Of a DNA stretch of 37,973 bases, positions 7,819 to 16,981 are shown one piece after another. This DNA is from Deltaproteobacteria bacterium (GTDB taxonomy: Bacteria; Myxococcota_C; UBA6777), in contig PCBK01000113.1 in the NCBI GenBank assembly GCA_002731275.1, positions 1 to 37,973 on the forward strand. The letters are read 5' to 3'. A program made the translations under genes and the position numbers. The notes under the pieces are model-generated. The model saw nothing but the letters and a program-made list of their open reading frames with translations. It was not told the origin of the DNA and did not search any database. Within the stretch, counting starts at the first letter, position 1; each line of letters begins with the position of its first letter.

Positions 7819-10800
7819 ATGTCAGCCAACAAACAACCAAATCCAGAGAGAGACATCTTCATGTCCACAGAGCACACTTCACAAACCATCCCTGTTGATT
7901 GGAAATCATTTTGGACCCCCTTCGCGGAAGACTTGTGTATTCACGACCTTCTCTACCAACAAGCCGAGCAGCGCCCCGACGCGATCGCCATCCACTCTCC
8001 TGACGGAGACTGGACGTACACATCTTTAATAGAACGGGTCAACTTTCTCGCATCACGACTTCGCACACTCGGTGTCCAACCAGGGACACTCGTGGGGATC
8101 GCCGTTGAACGTACGCCTGACATGGTCGCCGCACTCTACGCCATCCTCGAAGCAGGTGGTGCCTACGTCCCTGTCGATCCCTACTACCCACCCGAGCGTG
8201 TGGCCATTATGCTCGAAGACGCCGATGTCCAGTGCCTCATCACCCAATCCCACCTGCTCACACAGCTTCCCACCCTCCAGAGCGAAGTCTTCTTGCTCGA
8301 CAAAGAGATAACCTCCCCAACAGACAGAGATCTCAACGCACCGAGAGCGACCCCGCAAGACCTCGCCTACGCGATGTACACCTCTGGTTCTACAGGACGC
8401 CCGAAGTGCGCCCAAATCCAACATCAAGGCATCGTCAACCTGATCGAAGCCATGCAAGACGCCCCAGGATTCTCCTGTGAAGACACAGGCGTTGGCGTCA
8501 TCAGTCTCTCCCACGACATGTCTGTCGCCGACATCTTCGTCACACTCTCCAGTGGGGCACGTCTCGTCATCGCGCCGAGAGAGAGCGCCAAAGATGGCGT
8601 CCAACTCGCCACGCTCCTCAACGATGTCAAGGCGACCTACATCTCCGCAACGCCCTCGATCTTCCGTATGCTCCTCGATGTAGACTGGCACCCCATCGTC
8701 CCCATCAAATGTCTGGCCGCCGGTGAAGCCCTCCCTGCAGATATTATCCCCCCCATGCTCGAACGAGGCTGTCATGTCTGGAACGGTTACGGCATGACCG
8801 AAGCCAGCGTCTACTCAACGCTCACCCCCATCACCGCCCCTGACGCCTCTATCACCATCGGTGGCAGGATGAAAAATACCACGATATACATCCTCAACGA
8901 GAAACAAAAACCCGTCCAAATCGGTGAGGTCGGAGAATTATACGTCGGCGGTATCGGTGTCGGTCCCGGCTACCTCGAACGTCCCAAGCTCAACGCCTAT
9001 CGATTCCTCGATGACCCCTTCTCGCCACAGTTCGGACATCTGATGTATCGCTCCGGTGACCTCGCGCGCTTTTTGCCCAATGGTGACATCGAATGCCTTG
9101 GGCGCATCGACCACCAGGTGAAAATCAGAGGTTTTCGCGTTGAACTAGGTAGCATCGAAGCCTGCCTCAACGCACACCCTGATGTACAGGTCTCTGCGCT
9201 CAACACCTACCAAGATATCTCCAAAAACAGAGCCCTCGCCGCATATATCGTCCCCAACAGTGAAATCGAAGATGATGTCCTCCACCAACGTTGCCGCACA
9301 CACATCGCACAACACCTCCCCGAACATATGGTCCCTTCGCAATTTGTGACGATGCAGACGCTCCCACTCACACCTGCAGGTAAAATCGACCGACGAGCCC
9401 TACCTGTCCCCGAACAGCTTAGACCCGCCCTCGCCGGACAACTCGAAGCTCCTGACACACCACAAGAGACCATACTGTGTTCGATCTTCGCAGATGTCCT
9501 CGGTCTCGAAGAAGTTGGCGCAACAGATGATTTCTTCTTACTCGGTGGTCACTCCATCCTCGCAGCTCGCCTGTCTTTTCGGATTCACGAACGATGTAAA
9601 GTACAACTCCCTGTCCACGAGATCTTTACGCACCCAACCCCCAGACAGCTCGCACCATTGCTCGACACACACAACACACAGATCACAATCCCTATCGCCG
9701 CCAAAGACCAGCCCCTCCCACTCACATTCCCACAACAGGGGCTGTGGTTTATCCACCAACTCGACCCCACCCACACCGAGTATCATATCTCAACAATCCT
9801 CACGATCAGTGGACCCCTCAACAGACCATCTCTTCAGCAGGCCATTGACGCCTTCATTGCACGACACGATGCCCTACACTCCGTCTTGACTCTCCACGAA
9901 GGACAACCCACACAGCACACTCTCCCGCCGACTTCGGCACACATCCCGATCATCGACGTGTCACACCTCCCGACCAAAGAGAAGGAGAAACAAGCCACAC
10001 TCTTCTCACGTGAGAGCTTTCGTCGCTTGTTCGACTTACAGAGAGGCCCACTCATTCGCAATGTGCTCCTTCGTCTCGATGAGGAACACCACCAACTGTT
10101 GACCTGTGTTCACCACATTATCTCCGATGGATGGACCATCGACATCTTCTTCCGTGAGTTGACACAGCTCTACGCCAAAGCTCAACAACTCCCCCACAAA
10201 GAACTCCCAACACTTCGCATTCAAGGCGCAGATGTCGCCTCCTGGCAACATACACAATGGAGAGAAGGAGCCTGGGACGCGGACATTCAATCGTGGAAGC
10301 AGACACTGCAAGACCTCCCACAAATTAGTCTCCCACTTCTACGCCCCAAACCACAAAGGCGCAGTGTGGAGGGTGCTTCCTATGACATCACGCTACGTGA
10401 AGAGCTCGTCGAGCAGATGCACACCTTCAACAGACAGGAGGGACTGACGCCCTATATGTTCCTACTCACAGTGTATGGCTTGCTGCTCCATCAAGAGACC
10501 TCACAGACAGACCTTCCCATCGGGACAGTCATGGCCAACAGAGGACATCAAGAGCTCGAACATATCTTCGATTTTTTCGCCAATACACTCGTGATGAGAT
10601 TGCAACCCTCTCCCCAAGAGACCTTCCGCGCTTACGCCAAGGCGGTCAAACAGCACGTCCTAAGCGCCTTCTCAAAACAACATATCCCCTTTGAATTGCT
10701 CGTCCAAGAGCTCGCCCCCAACAGACAACAGGACCAACAACCGCTCTTTCAAACCTGCTTTATCCTACAAGATCCACCAACAGAGACGATCAAGGCAGGT

Positions 10801-13800
10801 GAGACATCATTTGATATCGTCGAAGTCCACAACGGTTCGGCCCCCTTCGACCTGACCTTCCAGTTATGGGAAGAGCGCGAAGTCTACAAAGGAAACTTCC
10901 TCTACAGGACAGATATCTTCACACACGAAGAGATCAGTGTGTTGTGTAAACAATTCGGCCAACTCCTCCAACAAGTCCTCGACACACCCGATCAACCTCT
11001 CACCTGCTTCTCTTCGTCTCGTTGGCAACAAAGCAAGCTCGCGCTTCAATCCCTTCCAGCCATCGAAGACATCGAGATCATACCTCGCGCCCACAAAGCA
11101 GGTCATATCGAACCCATCGCCTATGTAGTCTCTTCGCGCCCACCTTCATTGGAGACCTGCCAACAGATCTTGCGGGACAATGGACTCCCAGCGATCCAAC
11201 ATCTGCTCTCCATCACGAGGATCCCCACAGCACAGAGTGGAGACGTCGACAAACAGGCACTTCTACGTATTCCTCTCTACAACGAAGACACGATCAAAGA
11301 CCTCCAGTCTACACTCGAAGCCATCCCAGAGGTCGTTGGTGCAATGGTCATGAAGCAAATGCATACACCTGTGACCAAACCGCACCATATTGATGACTGC
11401 CTGCCTGCCTCTTTACGACGCCATACACACACACATTCGACCAAAACGACCATACAGACAGACACGCCATCGGAACATACCGCAAGCCCCTCTTTGGTCG
11501 AAGGTCCACAACTCACCTTTCCAGAGGACGCACCCAAGACTTTCCCGGAAGCTCTTCGACGGGCAGCCGATCGTGCTCCAACGTCAGGCATCACGACGCT
11601 CGCAGAAGACGGACAGGAGCACTTTCGAAACTATCCAGCGTTGCTCGATGAGGCACTACGTATCGCTACAGGGCTTCATCGTTCAGGTCTCAAGAAGGGA
11701 GACATCGTGTTGATGCAGCTCCCTGACAATGGAGACTTTGTCGCTGGTTTATGGGGTTGCATCATGGCGGAGGTCGTCGCTGTTCCCATCGCGACACCGA
11801 TCAGCTATACCAACAAGAGCGCGCAGCTCGATAAACTTCACAATGCCTGCGCGTTGTTCTCCCACCCACCGATCCTCATGGGGACACAAGCCCACACGGG
11901 ACTTGAAGACAAGGTCCACAGTCAACAAATTCGCATTGAGACGTTGCGCGCCTCTGAGCCTCTCCAAGCTCCCATACATCCCGCACCAGAAGACCTCGTC
12001 ATGATGTTGTTGACATCGGGCAGCACAGGGATGCCCAAGGCTGTTCGTCACCAACACCAGACGATCTTCAGCCACACAGAGGGTTACAGCCAACACCATT
12101 CCTTTGTGGGTGAAGATACCTTCCTGAATTGGTTGCCAATGGACCATGTTGGCGGTCTCTTCATGTGCCACGTCCCAGCGTTGTATCTCGGCGCCAATCA
12201 AGTCCATATCCCAACCCAGTCATTCCTTCAGCGTCCGACAAGGTGGCTCGATTGGATGCAACAATATAATGCGACAGTCAGTTGGGCACCCAACTTCGCT
12301 TTTGGTTTGGTCAATCAGGAACAAGATGCTCTCGACAAGGGTTCATGGGATCTTTCTTCGATGAGGGTCATGATGAATGGTGGCGAAGCCATCGTCCCTC
12401 GTACTGCCCGTCAATTTTTGGAGCGTCTTGGTAAACACAAGCTCTCAGAGGATGTGATGGTGCCTGTTTGGGGGATGTCTGAGTTATCCTCTGCGGTCGT
12501 CACACACCTCGACTTCTCTCTTGAGAATACGTCGGACACAGACGCCTTCACGTGTGTTGGGACGTGTATTCCGGGCTTCGCGATGAGGATCGTCGACGAT
12601 GAGGGTCAGCTCCTGCCACGCCATCAAGAGGGAAAACTCGAAGTTCGTGGGCCTTCAGTGATGGAGGGATACCACCAACTCGAAGAGGTCAACGCCGCAT
12701 CCTTCGCAGAGGACCGCTGGTTTGACACAGGCGATCTCGCTTTCATCGATGAACACGACAGATTGACGATCACAGGGCGCCGCAAAGATGTGATCATCGT
12801 CAACGGAACCAATTTTTACAGCCACGAGATCGAAGCGGTCATCGAAAAGCTTCCAGGTGTCAAACGTTCATTTACGGCGGCTTGTGCGATCAGAGAAGCA
12901 GGCGATGAGACGGACCAGCTCATCATCTTCCTCGTTCTACAAGACGACAACAAGGAGCAGTGGCCCACACTTCTCAAAAGTATCCGTGGACAGGTCGCCA
13001 GTCAGATTGGTCTATCACCCCGATATATCCTGCCAGTCCAAGAAGAGGACATCCCCAAGACTGAGATCGGCAAGATCCAACGAACCAAACTCAAGCAGGC
13101 CTTCGAAACAGGTACATTCAGGAGTTTGGCGAGAGACATCGACATCTTGATGCGCAATGAACGCACACTCCCGCCTTGGCTATACAAACGGACGTGGCAA
13201 CCTTCCAGGATTGAACACGTCACGAGCACACCACAAGGGAAAGTCCTCGTCTTCACCCACAAGACTGGCCTCTCTCACCTCGTGACAACACAGCTCGAAG
13301 CCCAGGGAGTCGAATGTATCAAGATCTATCCAGAGACGGAGAAAGTAGCTCTTCCCAAAGGACATTATCAAGTCTCCATGACCTCTCGTGACAGCCATAT
13401 AGCCCTAAGAGAGCAGCTCACAGAAGACGGCGTTGAGCCTGCATATCTGCTCCATCTATGGACCCTTCACGGATCGCCACAAGAGACGGACTTTACGCGC
13501 AGTCAAGAAGAAGGTGTGTTCAGCTTGCTGGCGTTATTCCAGGCCTGGGAAGACACGAAGCTCCCACTACACGTCGTCTCAAGACAGACACAGGGATACA
13601 AGACACACCAACCAGACGTTCATCACGGGACGATGCATGGTTTGTTACTGACATTCTCTCATGAGAGCCAGGGACTTCAGGCTCGTCATATCGACGTAGA
13701 AGACACAGATGTCCCCTCACTCACATCATCGATTCTCGACGAGTGGTCATGTTCGTCAACGGTCTATGAGGTCGTCTATCGCGAAGGAAAACGTTACACA

Positions 13801-15132
13801 CCAGCCTTGCGGGCGTTCTCACCACAGTCATCTGCTCCACAATCTCTTCCACTTTTACAGGGTGATGGCGTCCTCGTAACGGGGGGTCTTGGTGGGATAG
13901 GATATGAAGTTTGCCAGGAGCTGCTTCGTCGTTTGTCTGTCCAACTCTTACTCATTGGACGACGCCAAGAGTCCGCTCTTGATGAAGTCCAGCAACGCAA
14001 ACTCTCACACCTTCAGCAGCTCGCTCAAGAACATCATGGTTCCTGTGTGTATGTGGCGGCAGACCTTACCTCATCTGAGGTGCTCTCATCTATTGTGGCT
14101 TCCCAAGAAGAGACATGGGGTCGTCCACTCAAAGGAATCTTCCATATTGCGGCGTTATTCAGGAGTGTGCCCTTACAAAAGGAGGTGCCTGAGGGTTTTC
14201 GTGAGGTGTATCCGGCCAAGGTTGAGGGGACACGTTCACTCGTCTCTCTTGCAAAGCAAAGAGAAGGCATATTGTTTGTCGACTTTTCCTCGATCAACTC
14301 GTACATGGGTGGATTTAGTGCAGGTGCGTATGCCGCGGCGGGTCGTTTTGCTGAACCACTGCTCGCGTCGTTGTCGAAGGAGACGGGCGCAAAGGTGTAT
14401 TGTCTAAGTTGGACGAGGTGGAAGCAGTTGGGGATGAGTCTCTCTTTGCCGGGTAATTCATTGACACAGGCGAAGGGATATCTGGAGATTCCGGTGAGTC
14501 AGGGATTGTCTTCGATGTGGACAGCTCTTGCTCATACGCCGGGGACGTGGTTGATAGGATTGGATCGAGGTCATCCACACACACGTCGTTGGCTCCTCGA
14601 AGAGGACGTGAGTCAAGAGACGTTAAAGGCTTGGGTGACATTGCCCAAGTCGCACAAGCAGACGTTCCCAGAGGAGTATCGGGATATGTTTGGTGTGTTG
14701 TACAGGCCGGACATTCAGGAGTTGGAGACACAGCAAGGTCATCAGAAGGATGCGTCTGTCGTGTTGAGTCGTCCGACTGTTCAGGTAGAGCATACAGCCC
14801 CGAGACATGAGAGTGAGCAGCAGATTGCGTCGATTTGGAGGAACTTGTTGGAGGTAGAACAGGTCGGGATCGATGACAACTTCTTTGATTTGGGTGGTCA
14901 TTCGTTGTTGATGGCACGGATGCAGCATCGTTTGGAGCAAGTCTTTGAGAAGGAGATCCCGATTGTTGAGTTGTTCAGGTTCCCAACGATCCGCCTCTTA
15001 GCAGAGTATGTCTCTGGACCTCCAGGGACTTCAACCCCTCCCAAGCGTAAAGAGAAGCGAGAGGAACGCACACAAAAGCAAAAGACCCACCTTGCACGCG
15101 CTCGTAAAGCCATGAAGAAACGTCGTAAATGA
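7819..15132 (+). CDS. Non-ribosomal peptide synthetase, A-PCP-C-(relic A)-A2-KR-PCP
   Basis: This is a 2437-residue megasynthase. In order: adenylation A1 (about 40-525; YTSGSTGRPK, GYGMTE, Lys522 in the A10 motif); carrier PCP1 (Ser579 in GGHS); condensation domain (about 625-1060; HHIISDG at 765-771); a degenerate adenylation C-terminal subdomain (about 1070-1170) whose A10-like motif has Asp1142 instead of Lys; an acyl/AMP-ligase-like adenylation A2 (about 1235-1780; LLTSGSTGMPK, Lys1752); ketoreductase (about 1790-2270; TGGLGGIG at 2021-2028, Lys2134, Ser2157/2158, Tyr2171); and PCP2 (Ser2362). There is no thioesterase. The last 29 residues (2409-2437) contain 16 Lys/Arg. The start at 7819 follows GGAGGGG 7 bases upstream; a longer in-frame start at 7744 lies inside patatin 2. 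By the GrsA scheme I read the A1 pocket as D-M-A-S-L-A-G-V-Y, which I do not recognise. It probably feeds the PKS at 20254. Confidence 0.92.
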   Translation: MSANKQPNPERDIFMSTEHTSQTIPVDWKSFWTPFAEDLCIHDLLYQQAEQRPDAIAIHSPDGDWTYTSLIERVNFLASRLRTLGVQPGTLVGIAVERTPDMVAALYAILEAGGAYVPVDPYYPPERVAIMLEDADVQCLITQSHLLTQLPTLQSEVFLLDKEITSPTDRDLNAPRATPQDLAYAMYTSGSTGRPKCAQIQHQGIVNLIEAMQDAPGFSCEDTGVGVISLSHDMSVADIFVTLSSGARLVIAPRESAKDGVQLATLLNDVKATYISATPSIFRMLLDVDWHPIVPIKCLAAGEALPADIIPPMLERGCHVWNGYGMTEASVYSTLTPITAPDASITIGGRMKNTTIYILNEKQKPVQIGEVGELYVGGIGVGPGYLERPKLNAYRFLDDPFSPQFGHLMYRSGDLARFLPNGDIECLGRIDHQVKIRGFRVELGSIEACLNAHPDVQVSALNTYQDISKNRALAAYIVPNSEIEDDVLHQRCRTHIAQHLPEHMVPSQFVTMQTLPLTPAGKIDRRALPVPEQLRPALAGQLEAPDTPQETILCSIFADVLGLEEVGATDDFFLLGGHSILAARLSFRIHERCKVQLPVHEIFTHPTPRQLAPLLDTHNTQITIPIAAKDQPLPLTFPQQGLWFIHQLDPTHTEYHISTILTISGPLNRPSLQQAIDAFIARHDALHSVLTLHEGQPTQHTLPPTSAHIPIIDVSHLPTKEKEKQATLFSRESFRRLFDLQRGPLIRNVLLRLDEEHHQLLTCVHHIISDGWTIDIFFRELTQLYAKAQQLPHKELPTLRIQGADVASWQHTQWREGAWDADIQSWKQTLQDLPQISLPLLRPKPQRRSVEGASYDITLREELVEQMHTFNRQEGLTPYMFLLTVYGLLLHQETSQTDLPIGTVMANRGHQELEHIFDFFANTLVMRLQPSPQETFRAYAKAVKQHVLSAFSKQHIPFELLVQELAPNRQQDQQPLFQTCFILQDPPTETIKAGETSFDIVEVHNGSAPFDLTFQLWEEREVYKGNFLYRTDIFTHEEISVLCKQFGQLLQQVLDTPDQPLTCFSSSRWQQSKLALQSLPAIEDIEIIPRAHKAGHIEPIAYVVSSRPPSLETCQQILRDNGLPAIQHLLSITRIPTAQSGDVDKQALLRIPLYNEDTIKDLQSTLEAIPEVVGAMVMKQMHTPVTKPHHIDDCLPASLRRHTHTHSTKTTIQTDTPSEHTASPSLVEGPQLTFPEDAPKTFPEALRRAADRAPTSGITTLAEDGQEHFRNYPALLDEALRIATGLHRSGLKKGDIVLMQLPDNGDFVAGLWGCIMAEVVAVPIATPISYTNKSAQLDKLHNACALFSHPPILMGTQAHTGLEDKVHSQQIRIETLRASEPLQAPIHPAPEDLVMMLLTSGSTGMPKAVRHQHQTIFSHTEGYSQHHSFVGEDTFLNWLPMDHVGGLFMCHVPALYLGANQVHIPTQSFLQRPTRWLDWMQQYNATVSWAPNFAFGLVNQEQDALDKGSWDLSSMRVMMNGGEAIVPRTARQFLERLGKHKLSEDVMVPVWGMSELSSAVVTHLDFSLENTSDTDAFTCVGTCIPGFAMRIVDDEGQLLPRHQEGKLEVRGPSVMEGYHQLEEVNAASFAEDRWFDTGDLAFIDEHDRLTITGRRKDVIIVNGTNFYSHEIEAVIEKLPGVKRSFTAACAIREAGDETDQLIIFLVLQDDNKEQWPTLLKSIRGQVASQIGLSPRYILPVQEEDIPKTEIGKIQRTKLKQAFETGTFRSLARDIDILMRNERTLPPWLYKRTWQPSRIEHVTSTPQGKVLVFTHKTGLSHLVTTQLEAQGVECIKIYPETEKVALPKGHYQVSMTSRDSHIALREQLTEDGVEPAYLLHLWTLHGSPQETDFTRSQEEGVFSLLALFQAWEDTKLPLHVVSRQTQGYKTHQPDVHHGTMHGLLLTFSHESQGLQARHIDVEDTDVPSLTSSILDEWSCSSTVYEVVYREGKRYTPALRAFSPQSSAPQSLPLLQGDGVLVTGGLGGIGYEVCQELLRRLSVQLLLIGRRQESALDEVQQRKLSHLQQLAQEHHGSCVYVAADLTSSEVLSSIVASQEETWGRPLKGIFHIAALFRSVPLQKEVPEGFREVYPAKVEGTRSLVSLAKQREGILFVDFSSINSYMGGFSAGAYAAAGRFAEPLLASLSKETGAKVYCLSWTRWKQLGMSLSLPGNSLTQAKGYLEIPVSQGLSSMWTALAHTPGTWLIGLDRGHPHTRRWLLEEDVSQETLKAWVTLPKSHKQTFPEEYRDMFGVLYRPDIQELETQQGHQKDASVVLSRPTVQVEHTAPRHESEQQIASIWRNLLEVEQVGIDDNFFDLGGHSLLMARMQHRLEQVFEKEIPIVELFRFPTIRLLAEYVSGPPGTSTPPKRKEKREERTQKQKTHLARARKAMKKRRK

Positions 15133-15170
15133 TTTCTTTTTGGGGGAGTTTCTGATATTTTGGACTATCA

Positions 15171-15204
15171 GGGTATTTGAAATACCCCAAGCGCGCTTCG
15201 CTTG
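15171..15204 (+). repeat. Two adjacent inverted repeats after the NRPS
   Basis: GGGTATTT-G-AAATACCC (15171-15187) is a 17-base near-palindrome. It is followed directly by CAAGCG-CGCTT-CGCTTG (15188-15204), a perfect 6-bp hairpin. Together with the next hairpin they form a structured 3' region. Confidence 0.5.
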
Positions 15205-15220
15205 CTTTCCCCAACAATTG

Positions 15221-15246
15221 AACCCCTTGCGGGGTTGTATTTTTGT
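15221..15246 (+). terminator. Rho-independent-like terminator after the NRPS
   Basis: AACCCC (15221-15226), loop TTGC and GGGGTT (15231-15236) form a perfect 6-bp G+C-rich stem followed by GTATTTTTG. It lies about 90 bases past the NRPS stop and 52 bases before the next gene. It would end the biosynthetic operon and separate it from the inserted genes. Confidence 0.65.
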
Positions 15247-15297
15247 ACTTCGGCTCTTATGCTTAGACTTGTTAAAACTTGGAAGGAGTACAGGCAT

Positions 15298-15864
15298 ATG
15301 ACACGCAGCATTTTGTTGTTGTTCTTGATGGCTTTTCTTTACGGAGCATGTGCAGACAGTCAGGGGAACAGTCGAGAAAAAGGACAAGAATCTATCAGGG
15401 CAGATGCAAATAGAGAAGGAATTGAAGGAGAAAGCTCCTTTGGTTCTGAATGTTGTATAACGCCGAGGGAGACAGAGAGTAAAGACGTATTTATCCGAGA
15501 GCATCCGACCGAGCAAGAAGGAACTCCTGACGAAAAACGGAAGTATTGTGACAATTTGAGAAAGACTTGGAAGGAAACGGTCAAAAAATACGCCAAGTGC
15601 CAAAAGGATAGTGATTGTATTTTAATGGGATATGACATAAATGGTGGAGACTGTGGTGGCTGTTTCTTCTCTATCTCGTTAACAGGTGAGAGTGTCAACA
15701 AACAAGGTAAAGCCGAACTTCAAGCGCTCATAGATGTATTCAACAAAACGTGTAAGGAGTACCCTTTGTGTGGTACAGATCTTTACATCTCGGAATCCCC
15801 TCGTTGTAGTTCAAAAGGTCTTTGTATAGACAACACCAGAACATGTTTCGACCTCCGCGACTAG
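15298..15864 (+). CDS. Putative Cys-rich lipoprotein
   Basis: This is a 188-residue exported protein. The N-terminus MTRSILLLFLMAFLYGAC is a short signal peptide ending in a lipobox-like LYGAC (Cys18), imperfect because -3 is Tyr. About 90 polar, low-complexity residues follow, then a Cys-rich domain with spaced pairs (KCQKDSDC, GGDCGGC, CKEYPLC, a final Cys near the C-terminus). This suggests several disulfides in the periplasm or at the outer membrane. A comparable K-C-x5-DC pattern occurs in hypothetical lipoproteins of myxobacteria-like genomes (my recollection, not checked). The start has SD GGAAGGAG 9 bases upstream; the frame is open further upstream but without an SD. Base and codon use are more A+T-rich than in the megasynthases, hinting at separate origin. 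The function is unknown. Confidence 0.7.
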   Translation: MTRSILLLFLMAFLYGACADSQGNSREKGQESIRADANREGIEGESSFGSECCITPRETESKDVFIREHPTEQEGTPDEKRKYCDNLRKTWKETVKKYAKCQKDSDCILMGYDINGGDCGGCFFSISLTGESVNKQGKAELQALIDVFNKTCKEYPLCGTDLYISESPRCSSKGLCIDNTRTCFDLRD

Positions 15865-15894
15865 CTGAAAAACTTTGGAACTAGGGTCACAAAA

Positions 15895-16341
15895 ATGTCA
15901 AATCAAATCAACATCCCTCCTTTCTTTGACACAAAAAAGAAAAGACTCATCATCGGACTCTCTTTGCCTGTCATAACTCTGTTGGTCTCCTATACCCTTC
16001 TGCAGCCCTCACTGTGGATTGCTGTGTTTTTTATCTCCATACTGTTGTGTCATCCTTTTCTCTCTTACATCCCAAATCAAGCTTTCTTTGAGAAGCATCA
16101 AGAAAAAGAGAGTACGTTTGAAGGAGTGTACTTCTTTCATGAGAGAGTCAGTACCTTTTTCCCTTTTTATGAAGGATCAAAAACAGATATCAGGTGCAAT
16201 CTAGACAGCTGTATCGACGAAAAATACGGACGATACTTAATGAAACTGAAAGGGAGCATTACAAGGTCGGGGCAGATACACTACACATTTCTTATCGAAG
16301 TTCACGACATCATCGAGTTGAAACCCTTTCTCTCGGAGTAA
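15895..16341 (+). CDS. Small membrane protein, hypothetical
   Basis: This is a 148-residue protein with two closely spaced hydrophobic segments (about 18-36 and 40-62). A cytoplasmic or periplasmic domain of about 85 residues follows, rich in Phe/Tyr and Lys/Glu, with two Cys near the middle (CNLDSC). No family is recognised. SD-like AGGG lies 8 bases upstream. The stop is 4 bases before the start of the macro-domain gene, so the two are translationally coupled. Codon use is A+T-rich like the lipoprotein gene before it. The pairing suggests that the macro-domain protein acts with, or is tethered by, this membrane protein. Confidence 0.65.
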   Translation: MSNQINIPPFFDTKKKRLIIGLSLPVITLLVSYTLLQPSLWIAVFFISILLCHPFLSYIPNQAFFEKHQEKESTFEGVYFFHERVSTFFPFYEGSKTDIRCNLDSCIDEKYGRYLMKLKGSITRSGQIHYTFLIEVHDIIELKPFLSE

Positions 16342-16345
16342 CAAC

Positions 16346-16981
16346 ATGCAAATCGTCCTGACATCCATAGAGTCCCAGCTTACAAAAGCATGGGAGACAT
16401 TTTGTGGAGATCTAGAATGTGTTGACATCTACCAAGGCTCGATACTGGACGTCGAATGCGATGCTATCGTCAGCCCAGCCAACAGCTTTGGGTTCATGGA
16501 TGGTGGGATTGATGCCGTCTACACAAAACACTTTGGAAAACAACTTCAGCATCGCGTCCAACAACGTATCAAACAGGCCCATCATGGCGAGCTGCTTGTA
16601 GGGCAAGCAGACATCTTTTCAACAACAAGTCATCCTCCGTTCATGATCGTCGCGCCAACAATGCGCGTTCCGATGATTTTGAAGGACAGCGTCAATCCAT
16701 ACCTCGCGGCCCGAGCGACATTGCTCCTTGTGAAACATGGTGTTTTTTCAGCAGGCCCCTACCAAGGCGTTCCCATCGCAGAGAAAGTCAAGTGTGTAGC
16801 GTTCCCTGGATTTGGGACAGGTGTAGGACAGGTCAGTGGGACGACTTGCGCACATCAAGTTCGCGCCGCCATCGATGAGGTTTTGCTGGGAAAAAACGAC
16901 TTTCCAGTGACATGGGCAGATGCACAATCTCGTCATCAACGTCTCTACACCGATCGTGTTCGTAACCTACAAAAGCCATGA
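16346..16981 (+). CDS. Macro-domain (ADP-ribose-binding) protein
   Basis: This is a 211-residue cytoplasmic protein consisting almost entirely of a macro domain, the module that binds ADP-ribose or removes it from proteins, nucleic acids and metabolites. Seen are the adenine-binding Asp in CDAIVSPAN (Asp39) and Asn46, followed by GGID (53-56) in the first substrate loop, and the phosphate loop FPGFGTGVG (153-161). The segment SPANSFGFMDGGID resembles the prokaryotic 'Appr-1-p processing' and phage-tail-type macro proteins rather than YmdB. It starts 4 bases after the preceding stop, with GGAG overlapping that stop. The last 30 residues are polar. A role against ADP-ribosylating toxins or in NAD metabolism is possible, but no ADP-ribosyltransferase gene is nearby. 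Confidence 0.85.
   Translation: MQIVLTSIESQLTKAWETFCGDLECVDIYQGSILDVECDAIVSPANSFGFMDGGIDAVYTKHFGKQLQHRVQQRIKQAHHGELLVGQADIFSTTSHPPFMIVAPTMRVPMILKDSVNPYLAARATLLLVKHGVFSAGPYQGVPIAEKVKCVAFPGFGTGVGQVSGTTCAHQVRAAIDEVLLGKNDFPVTWADAQSRHQRLYTDRVRNLQKP

Noticed and set aside
14315-14917. Long open frame antisense to the NRPS end
   Set aside because: It mirrors the codon bias of the NRPS frame; its Ser/Thr/Pro-rich translation has no domain and no SD.
16346-16981. DarTG-like toxin-antitoxin pair
   Set aside because: The macro domain could be an antitoxin, but the coupled upstream gene encodes a two-span membrane protein with no ADP-ribosyltransferase motif.
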